A stretch of DNA of 64,000 bases, from NCBI RefSeq assembly GCF_000517545.1, contig NZ_BAIV01000005.1, positions 1 to 64,000 of the forward strand. The letters are read 5' to 3'. The notes under the pieces are model-generated. The model searched no databases. It saw nothing but the letters and a program-made list of their open reading frames with translations, and was not told the DNA's origin. Below are positions 41,851 through 48,721 of the stretch, piece after piece; position 1 is the first letter of the stretch; each line of letters starts with the position of its first letter. Source of the stretch: Bacteroides reticulotermitis JCM 10512 (GTDB lineage Bacteria; Bacteroidota; Bacteroidia; Bacteroidales; Bacteroidaceae). The position numbers and the translations under genes were made by a program.

Positions 41851-42143
41851 CAAACTACAACAAAATGGAAAACGGATTCCGGGAACTATCGGTAGTGGAA
41901 CTGCAGAAGCTGGCCAGGCTGTACAATATCACAGTGGATGAACTGATCAATCCCGAAGAGATTACTCCACGGGAAGTGGTCATCGAGGATAAAAGTGCAA
42001 TCGAGCAAATCAGGCTTATACAGCAACTGGATGAGAAGGACAAGCAGATTATCTTCCGGCTGATTGACAAAATGCTGACCAATAAAAAAACAGAGAGTTC
42101 TTCCAAAAGAATATGGCGTTTTAGTAGGTTAACTTTACTATAA
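41851..42143 (+). pseudogene. XRE-family regulator, copy 2 (5' truncated)
   Basis: The sequence starts in the middle of the gene (SNYNKMENGFRELSVVELQKL) and keeps the C-terminal part (YNITVDELINPEE, LIQQLDEKDKQIIFRLIDKMLTNKK). A run of seven A near 42086-42092 probably lost or gained a base; the corrected end would read REFFQKNMAF with a stop at 42124. The helix-turn-helix is missing, having been replaced by the HU module. It is convergent with immunity candidate 3. Confidence 0.65.
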
Positions 42144-42162
42144 AGTTAACCTACTAAAACGC
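42116..42162. terminator. 22-bp perfect inverted repeat, bidirectional terminator
   Basis: GCGTTTTAGTAGGTTAACTT with two more bases (42116-42137) pairs with its exact complement at 42141-42162 around a 3-nt loop. It includes the corrected stop codon of the XRE fragment. Confidence 0.65.
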
Positions 42163-42202
42163 TGGTAATCAGATATAGCAATTTGAGCCAAATCCGAACA
42201 AA

Positions 42203-42266
42203 AAATCCCGCTGATTAGTAAGACCAACAGGATTTGTTATCTACTTAGTTTCGGGTAGACCGAAAC
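42203..42266. terminator. Paired hairpins, second copy
   Basis: AAATCC/GGATTT forms the first stem and GTTTCGG/CCGAAAC (42248-42266) the second, followed by ACACAAACTTGCT as in the copy at 32289-32307. Two stem base pairs differ between the copies in a compensating way. Confidence 0.6.
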
Positions 42267-42294
42267 ACAAACTTGCTAAGCATACTTTATCAAA

Positions 42295-42783
42295 TTATAG
42301 CTCAATAGAGCCTTTACAAGGAATCATATAAAAAGTAGCAACAAGAGCCACTTTATTGCCCCAGAATTCTTTTCCTAACATCAACTTGTAAGGCTGATAT
42401 CTATACCAATAACGCAACTTACTCTTAACTAACTCAATCACAAAAGACTCATTATTATACATAGCCTTTTTATTGGGGTATGTTGCAAAAAAGATATGTT
42501 TTTCATTTTTGATCTTATAAATTCTCAAGTCTATTATCTCTATGGATTTTACTTCGATTACAGACGAAGTATCTTTTAAAGGATATTCAAAGTTTACTAT
42601 AACCTTAGATGAAATCTTCAAAGTGTCAAAAATCTCACTATTAGCTATCATCATCTTTTTTTGAGCCTTATAATTCTTATCTATCTCAAGCAGCATAGGA
42701 ATAGAGTCATTATTGATACAACTCTGGGAAAAAACACAAACAAATTGATAAAAAAGGAATGACAATGAAAAGATTCTTTTCAT
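42295..42783 (-). CDS. Candidate immunity protein 3 (exported)
   Basis: 162 residues with a signal peptide (MKRIFSLSFLFYQFVCVFSQ). The mature part is beta-rich (KVIVNFEYPLKDTSSVIEVKSIEIIDLRIY, RYWYRYQPYKLMLG) without a recognised family. It lies 45 nt after the stop of the orphan metallopeptidase tip and is convergent with an XRE fragment, the same position as immunity candidate 1. Periplasmic location would fit protection from an imported protease-type toxin. Confidence 0.55.
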   Translation of the reverse strand: MKRIFSLSFLFYQFVCVFSQSCINNDSIPMLLEIDKNYKAQKKMMIANSEIFDTLKISSKVIVNFEYPLKDTSSVIEVKSIEIIDLRIYKIKNEKHIFFATYPNKKAMYNNESFVIELVKSKLRYWYRYQPYKLMLGKEFWGNKVALVATFYMIPCKGSIEL

Positions 42784-42828
42784 AAATCAACTATTTTAAA
42801 AGTGGATATAACGGTTTCAATAATGAAT

Positions 42829-43245
42829 TTATTTGATTTGGCTTTCTTTGAGGATATTTGTTGTACATGCCGGAGGCATTTTTTTCGCCCCTGTCTTGAA
42901 AGAAGAAACTGCTCCTCCTTGTCCATTTTCATATTGATATGCATGAAACAATTCATGGGATGTTTCTTCTACTTTGCGATAGGCACTAACATTATTATTC
43001 ATAATGATTCCAGCATATATGTCTCCTCCGCCTGACACAGACTCCTCATACTGCATCGCATCAACTACATAACCATTTTTATCTGTTGGAAGTTGATTCT
43101 TCATATTAAAGCTATTGGTTGAACCTATAAGAGCATCAAGAACATTTGCACCTCCATTGCCATACATTGAATTTAAATAATTTACTGAAGCAGCAGCAAG
43201 ATCATTACCACCTTTGTATTTCATGTTTGCTGATATTTTCCTTGT
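42829..43245 (-). pseudogene. Orphan Rhs-type tip with HExxH metallopeptidase motif
   Basis: The frame from about 43245 encodes KYKGGNDLAAASVNYLNSMYGNG, then NGYVVDAMQYEESVSGGGDIYAG. The zinc motif EETSHELFHAYQYENG has two histidines and a glutamate. The protein ends at QIK. The Rhs core that should precede it is replaced by the 5' half of a CHC2 gene, joined out of frame near 43225-43245. An internal ATG (MKYKGG) could still start a short product. It reads as a displaced toxin tip kept with its immunity gene. Confidence 0.6.
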
Positions 43246-43459
43246 ACATGATAAAGTCAATCACATCGATGCTTTTGCCGTGGGTCTGGCAGTTGCTGCT
43301 GAAACAGTAACAGGTATCGGTCTCTGGATAGACCTGCAGACTGGGTGTACGGTCGCGATGAAAGGGACAACACAAACGGTTGTTATTATCGGGGTGCAGT
43401 CCGTACGATTCCAACAAACGGGAAAGGCGTAAATCTTGCTTGATATCCTGTATATCCAT
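43205..43459 (-). pseudogene. CHC2 zinc-finger protein, copy 3 (fused and truncated)
   Basis: 84 residues with an intact CHC2-type motif set: RLCCPFHRDRTPSLQVYP and TCYCFSSNCQTHGKSIDVIDFIM. It ends KHEIQRW because the sequence passes into the orphan toxin tip after the ISKHE codons, while copy 1 continues ISKHEAILKAQ. The zinc-finger domain itself is complete, so the product may still bind DNA. Confidence 0.7.
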
Positions 43460-43492
43460 ATCTAAAAAGACTTGTGTTTATTTGATATATCA

Positions 43493-43523
43493 CAAAAGTA
43501 AAATAAATGTATCATTAAAACAA
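43493..43523 (-). promoter_or_regulatory. Promoter of CHC2 copy 3
   Basis: The minus strand shows TTG (43521-43523), 20 nt, then TACTTTTG (43493-43500), 34 nt before the CHC2 start. It is divergent from the XRE promoter. Confidence 0.6.
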
Positions 43524-43549
43524 CTTTAATTCTATCAAATACGCACATA

Positions 43550-43579
43550 TTGCAATTATGTGATTTATGGATACATTTG
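43550..43579 (+). promoter_or_regulatory. Promoter of XRE copy 3
   Basis: TTG at 43550-43552, 19 nt, then TACATTTG at 43572-43579. It fixes the XRE start at 43600 and rules out the upstream in-frame ATG at 43567. Confidence 0.65.
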
Positions 43580-43599
43580 CATATATAAATCATCGTAAT

Positions 43600-43966
43600 A
43601 TGGAACATATAGGAAAAAACATAAGAAAGATCAGAGAGGAGAAAGGATATACACAGCAGGAGGTTGCTGACCTGATCTCGATGCACCGTTCTAATTATTC
43701 GAGGGTAGAGACGGGAGACAGGGATTTATCTATCGAAGCAATCAACAAAATTGCGCAATTTTCCATATGCTATCGACCAGCTGGTAAATTTCGAGGGTGA
43801 GATACCCAAAGAGGTAACAATCGAGGATAAATCAACCATCGAGCAAATGAAGATGATACAGCAACTTGATGATGAAGATAAGCAGACAATCTTCAAGTTA
43901 ATCGACAAAATGCTGACCAATAAGAAGTTTAAAGATTTCTTTTCTAAAAATATCGCGGCGTTGTAA
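43600..43966 (+). pseudogene. XRE-family regulator, copy 3 (frameshifted)
   Basis: The N-terminus MEHIGKNIRKIREEKGYTQQEVADLISMHRSNYSRVETGDR is an XRE helix-turn-helix. One extra or missing base near 43755 separates it from YAIDQLVNFEGEIPKEV and the conserved tail STIEQMKMIQQLDDEDKQTIFKLIDKMLTNKKFKDFF. The corrected length is about 121 residues. It is divergent from CHC2 copy 3 and convergent with immunity candidate 2. The acidic C-terminal helical tail is common to all three copies. Confidence 0.75.
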
Positions 43967-44033
43967 TAATCATAAATAAATTAACAGAGCCTACCATAAA
44001 GTAGGCTCTGTTAATTTATTTATGATTATTACA
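43962..44033. terminator. 33-bp perfect inverted repeat, bidirectional terminator
   Basis: The arms 43962-43994 and 44001-44033 are exact complements with a 6-nt loop (CATAAA). The outer ends contain the stop codons of the XRE gene (plus) and of immunity candidate 2 (minus). AT-rich outer parts give U-runs in both directions. Confidence 0.85.
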
Positions 44034-44340
44034 ATCAATATGTAGAATATTACTAGGTCTATTAATTGTCGGATCATTGGGAAGATATACTACAGATATA
44101 GTATCACCAACTTCGTCAGAACCCATATCAGAGTTAGTATAAGTTATATCGTTAACTTTAAATTCATACTCAATATTCATAGTTCCCTTTCTTCCTGCTC
44201 TATATACATTAAATACCTTTGCTTTTACACAAGTTCCTCGTTTTTTCAAAATAATATTGTAGTATGTATTTTTAAGTGCAAAAGCAAGAATAACTCCTGA
44301 CAATAGAATAATAGGTGTCCATTTGTATATATTTTTCATA
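44016..44340 (-). CDS. Candidate immunity protein 2 (membrane)
   Basis: The start MKNIYKWTPIILLSGVILAFAL at 44340 is 3 nt past the stop of the B2 gene and gives one N-terminal transmembrane helix. A longer frame would overlap B2. The remaining about 85 residues resemble a DUF3592-like beta domain (VKAKVFNVYRAGRKGTMNIEYEFKVNDITYT, VVYLPNDPTINRPSN). Position makes it the likely immunity partner of the B2 tip. Its C-terminal codons form part of the shared terminator stem. Confidence 0.6.
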
Positions 44341-44343
44341 GAC

Positions 44344-47300
44344 TTAATTTCTTTTCTTTTCTCTTTCATCAACAATCGTTTGTACACCTTGGGAAGTTGT
44401 ACTAGATACTATTTTTTGAGGTAACTCATTAGTTTCTTTTCTAACAGCATTTCCTGTTTTATTTATAACGGGAGCTATCTTTTTAGATGTTTCATGGGCT
44501 TTCTTCCCATTTACTCCTGCACTTTTCAGAGTATTCGTGACTTTAGTGTTTGATGTTGTTGTTACATTTGAATTAATTTTTCCTTTAGGAACTATTCCCC
44601 CTGTGATAACATCTGTTGTTAAGCCTATTGCTGTATTCTTTCCGACTGTTTTAGCATCGTTTATTTTGCCTGTAAGATTTCCATTATTATCAGTGCTTAC
44701 ATCAAAAGTATTCTTTGCAACCTCTGCTACAACTGTAACTGCTGTTTTCTTAACAACATTCTTAGCTACAGAAGCTCCACTCGTAATAGCCCCTTCAACG
44801 GCGGCAACACCAATATCAACAAAATCAATATTTTTAGTAAAAGCATCCGAATTAAATCCATTTTTAGCGACATTCACAGCAACTTGAGATCCATACTCTA
44901 CAGCAGCACCAACTAGACCACCTATTACATTCGTAATCCATTTTCCCTCTTCATCAATGTGCTTTATAGGATTGTTTGCTACATATGCATAAGGACTTAT
45001 ATTATAATACATTTCAGCCATTGGATCTATGGTAGTAAAGCTTGGAACACTTAGGTCTAACTGACGAGCTTCATAATCATATAAATTCAGACCATTCTCC
45101 ATATCCAATTCTTTATTGTTATACTTATAAGGCTGTTTATCTATAAAGGTGCTCTCAGCAAATGTCATTCCATAAGGATAATAGTGATTCGTTTGAACAA
45201 CCGAGCCATCTGCCTTAGCCACAACACGGTTATTTCCCAAGTGGTCGCAGAGGTAAAAGTGGTATTGTCCACTTTCAATATATCCACCATCGACCAAGAT
45301 ACGCTTCAAAAAGCCATTCTCATAAATCATATTACCAACATAATCGGTTCGCTTCTCTGTAGAGGAACGGTGAATAACTGATAGCTTAGTACCTGATGCA
45401 GAATAAACATATTCAGTTTCCGGCTTGTTCACCCCGCTAAAGCTTACCCGTCTTGGCAAATTTAATAAATTATATTCAATAGTAGTGATTCCTTTATTCA
45501 AATCTTTAATCTGGTTACCATTATCATCATAAGCGTACTCAATATCTTCATGTGCACCGTCCTTAAAATCTAAAGACATGGAAAGACTTGGAGCAGCTGC
45601 CGAGTCCTCTACTTTAACTAATTGATTTCCGCGATAAGACATAGTAAGAGCGTCAATAACACCGTAAGTAGTAGTACCTAAATTCCCACTACGCGATAAA
45701 GACACAATATTACCATGTTTATCGTAGTTATAAGCAGTACCAAATTTTGTGCTGACAACATTATTCTCCAAATAATCCGCTTTCATTAATCGGGATAAGT
45801 TATCGTAAGTGAAATTATAGCCACGTTGCTTATTGTCTCCACCTGCAACCACTCGCCAATCCATGCCGGAAATATCACCGTTATAAGTAGAGATATTATT
45901 CGGATTTGCTGCGCGAGTATCATTGTAATATAACATTTGAGAAAATAATGGGCTGGTGATAGACTTTACCCAAGAACGAACATTATAAGCATAATCTGTT
46001 TTCAGATTCGAGTTACCATTATAACTATTTGATTTCAACCGTCCAATAGCATCATACTTATTATTCACCAAAACAACCGGAGTAGCCTGATTCAACTGAT
46101 GTGTGGTAGTTAACAAGCGGCCAACGTGATCGTAAGTATATGTATAAAGTTCGGTTTGTGACGGTTTGTTTTGCACAGCATGTACATGCTTACGTCTTAG
46201 AGGTTTTCCTGTAAAATCATAGGCTATGTATTCTTTTTCAATACCGCCTATTAAATGATTCGTTGACTTTGATTGAACTAGCCTGCCTCGATAATCGTAA
46301 TACATCACATTAACCAAATAATCATTGACACTTTTTTCTCCTATGGCAGCAGTCAAACTACAAGTCAGTAAACCAACCGCATTATCGATATAATGCCGAC
46401 TATCGAAGCCAGTCTCCTGGTTGTACAATAATTCCGCATTATTTAAAAACCGAACATTAGCAAAATTGTAATTGTCATAGAAATTCACATTTAAAACGGT
46501 TGGACGTTCAAGTGTAATGAAATCGTTCGCAATAGAATAGCCAAATTCTGCATTGGCATCGGGACGAACAATAATATACCTAGACGAAATAGAAGAGCTA
46601 AACACATTAAATGTGTTATAACAAATACCTGTCATGCATATCCGCCCTGATACATCCGGTAGCGTAAACATCCATTCGCCACGTTGACGCATATTTCCAT
46701 CCTGCGTGAATAAAAGTCGACTGCTGCAATCATACAAATAGAATATCCAAGAACAACCGGGTATTTTTTTAGCACAACAAAGAGCTTTGCGGGACGGCTC
46801 ATACTTATACAAGTAAGCATATTGCTGCAAAATGGCATCGTCACTATTCCACTCCGTTCTTGAATCGACTTTCATTGAAGCTACAGCCTTAGGTGGAAGA
46901 ACCACCAAAGGTTGATCTCGTGCATTATAAAGATAATAGGTATCCAAGGATTCTCTTCCGAGCATTTGACGACTTAGCACTAGCCGTCCCAATTTATCCT
47001 CAAAATTAAAAATACAGTTCCCGTCTTCATCTTCTACACGAGTGACTAGAAGTTGATTTGATTCATAATTCCCAACTCGTTTTATCACAAGTAGGGTGTC
47101 TCTTTCATATTCATTGGTGACTTCAAAAAGAATACAATTCAGTGTATCATTGCCAGAAATATTAGACCTCCAAGCGGTTTTAGTACTTTTAGCATGAATA
47201 TGCCAATCCTCCCCAGCACCATACTGTTCAATAATACGATTCAATTGAGATTCTTCATAGACGAGTTTAGAATAAGCTTTAGTATCACCATTATAAATAT

Positions 47301-48708
47301 CGGGGGAAAGCTTATTGAATTTTTCCAATGAAACAAAGTTTCCACTCCCGTCAGTACCGACACGTGGCAACCATGTATTAGATTCACGTCCATAATTATC
47401 ATACTCCTGATATGTAACTAAGTCTATACCTAAAGGACTTGCTTTTCGTTGCACCACCTCTCTCGGATACCCTAATCCATCAAAATATTGAATATTATCT
47501 ATAAAGTTAGTACCCTCACTATTGGTCATTGTCCGGGTATAAATATAGTTTTGGGACCTATCACCTTGCATCTCATTTGGAGCGATTCCTTCTATGTTTG
47601 TGACAATCTCCCTTAGATTATCATCATTAAAAGCTTCTAATGATTCGGAAACAACATAATATACTCCAGCCTGCAACATGAGTTTCATAGATGCTTGATT
47701 GGGATTACTGCAGGAAATATCCGAGGGATTTCCAATATTATCTGCAATTTTATTTAACTCAACATTCCAAAGATGAATGGCAGTATGTTGTTCTCCAGAA
47801 CCTTCATGAGAAACATTTACGATCATGGGAGTTGCTAATTCTAATCTATAGATAATATCCCCTAGTTCATTACCTACAACGTCCGGGTAATTATCCATCC
47901 GCTCTTTTTCAGTATACACGAAAGAGTTATTAAATCTGCCTATATCATTATAATAGTCAGGACAATGATATCGTCCTTCAATATTTGTTGTAATCTCGCC
48001 ATCTCTATCAACACCTTCTACAACCACATAATAGCTGCCAATTGGTAGATTGTCATAATAAAGCGACCCATTAGTGTTAAGTATAAGCTTCCGAGAGGAA
48101 TCAAGTAAATAAGCCTTGACATTTTTCAGACTTGGACTTGTAGCTCTTACGGTTATATCAAAAGCACTATGCAGTGTAAAACTATATGTGACATCACTAC
48201 TAGGCAACCCATAACTATCGCTGTAATTTATCGTGTTTTTTGTATTGGAATAGGTGAATTCTTCTCTATAATAGCCCGCGTGAAAAGTGGACGCCGGATC
48301 ATTGTATTTACCAATAATGCTTAGGGCAACCATTTTCTTCGCATCAGATTTAGTTACGCTTAGACTATATCGCCCGGGATATAATGTTTTCTCGAAGTAA
48401 TCATCAGCTGGATATTCAAGATAATCACGAGAATAACCTTCTAATTGGATATAAGTCTCTTTCGATGTGTCGTAGGATATACTACGGCTGGAAAAAGTCA
48501 TGCGCATTTCTCTTTCTAAGTAGAAAGTAAAGACTACTTCATTATTTGGGCTATTTTTCCCGCGAATGGTCGCATCAAACGTTGTCTGGAAATTGAATGA
48601 AACAGAATGATAACCAATGCTGCAATAATTTCCATCCCACCACTCTTGCGAATGCGCAAGAAGAGTCGAAGCAAATAATATAATAAATGTAAATAAATAA
48701 CGTTTCAT
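44344..48708 (-). CDS. Secreted Rhs protein B2 with a distinct C-terminal tip
   Basis: A 1454-residue relative of B1, with signal peptide MKRYLFTFIILFASTLLAHSQ, about three PPC-like beta-sandwich repeats (residues 25-375), a DUF6443-like segment (NFIDNIQYFDGLGYPREV), YD repeats, and an Rhs core ending YAYVANNPIKHIDEEG near residue 1255. The 200-residue tip is unrelated to that of B1. It is rich in small residues (IGVAAVEGAITSGASVAKNVVKK) then polar, low in aromatic residues, and ends EREKKRN. It might act on membranes or be a linker to a lost domain; no catalytic motif is seen. Confidence 0.85.
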   Translation of the reverse strand: MKRYLFTFIILFASTLLAHSQEWWDGNYCSIGYHSVSFNFQTTFDATIRGKNSPNNEVVFTFYLEREMRMTFSSRSISYDTSKETYIQLEGYSRDYLEYPADDYFEKTLYPGRYSLSVTKSDAKKMVALSIIGKYNDPASTFHAGYYREEFTYSNTKNTINYSDSYGLPSSDVTYSFTLHSAFDITVRATSPSLKNVKAYLLDSSRKLILNTNGSLYYDNLPIGSYYVVVEGVDRDGEITTNIEGRYHCPDYYNDIGRFNNSFVYTEKERMDNYPDVVGNELGDIIYRLELATPMIVNVSHEGSGEQHTAIHLWNVELNKIADNIGNPSDISCSNPNQASMKLMLQAGVYYVVSESLEAFNDDNLREIVTNIEGIAPNEMQGDRSQNYIYTRTMTNSEGTNFIDNIQYFDGLGYPREVVQRKASPLGIDLVTYQEYDNYGRESNTWLPRVGTDGSGNFVSLEKFNKLSPDIYNGDTKAYSKLVYEESQLNRIIEQYGAGEDWHIHAKSTKTAWRSNISGNDTLNCILFEVTNEYERDTLLVIKRVGNYESNQLLVTRVEDEDGNCIFNFEDKLGRLVLSRQMLGRESLDTYYLYNARDQPLVVLPPKAVASMKVDSRTEWNSDDAILQQYAYLYKYEPSRKALCCAKKIPGCSWIFYLYDCSSRLLFTQDGNMRQRGEWMFTLPDVSGRICMTGICYNTFNVFSSSISSRYIIVRPDANAEFGYSIANDFITLERPTVLNVNFYDNYNFANVRFLNNAELLYNQETGFDSRHYIDNAVGLLTCSLTAAIGEKSVNDYLVNVMYYDYRGRLVQSKSTNHLIGGIEKEYIAYDFTGKPLRRKHVHAVQNKPSQTELYTYTYDHVGRLLTTTHQLNQATPVVLVNNKYDAIGRLKSNSYNGNSNLKTDYAYNVRSWVKSITSPLFSQMLYYNDTRAANPNNISTYNGDISGMDWRVVAGGDNKQRGYNFTYDNLSRLMKADYLENNVVSTKFGTAYNYDKHGNIVSLSRSGNLGTTTYGVIDALTMSYRGNQLVKVEDSAAAPSLSMSLDFKDGAHEDIEYAYDDNGNQIKDLNKGITTIEYNLLNLPRRVSFSGVNKPETEYVYSASGTKLSVIHRSSTEKRTDYVGNMIYENGFLKRILVDGGYIESGQYHFYLCDHLGNNRVVAKADGSVVQTNHYYPYGMTFAESTFIDKQPYKYNNKELDMENGLNLYDYEARQLDLSVPSFTTIDPMAEMYYNISPYAYVANNPIKHIDEEGKWITNVIGGLVGAAVEYGSQVAVNVAKNGFNSDAFTKNIDFVDIGVAAVEGAITSGASVAKNVVKKTAVTVVAEVAKNTFDVSTDNNGNLTGKINDAKTVGKNTAIGLTTDVITGGIVPKGKINSNVTTTSNTKVTNTLKSAGVNGKKAHETSKKIAPVINKTGNAVRKETNELPQKIVSSTTSQGVQTIVDEREKKRN
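45044..45468. repeat. Near-identical tract in B2 Rhs core (pairs with 33755-34180)
   Basis: About 425 bp of the two Rhs-core regions differ at roughly a dozen positions (about 97 percent identity), while flanking DNA is much more divergent. The tract ends close to the point where the toxin tips begin. Confidence 0.8.
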
Positions 48709-48721
48709 TATTTCACGAGGT

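Noticed and set aside
44537..44887. A 116-codon hydrophobic frame antisense to the B2 tip
   Set aside because: Its composition is the mirror of the small-residue-rich tip; no promoter or ribosome binding site was found.
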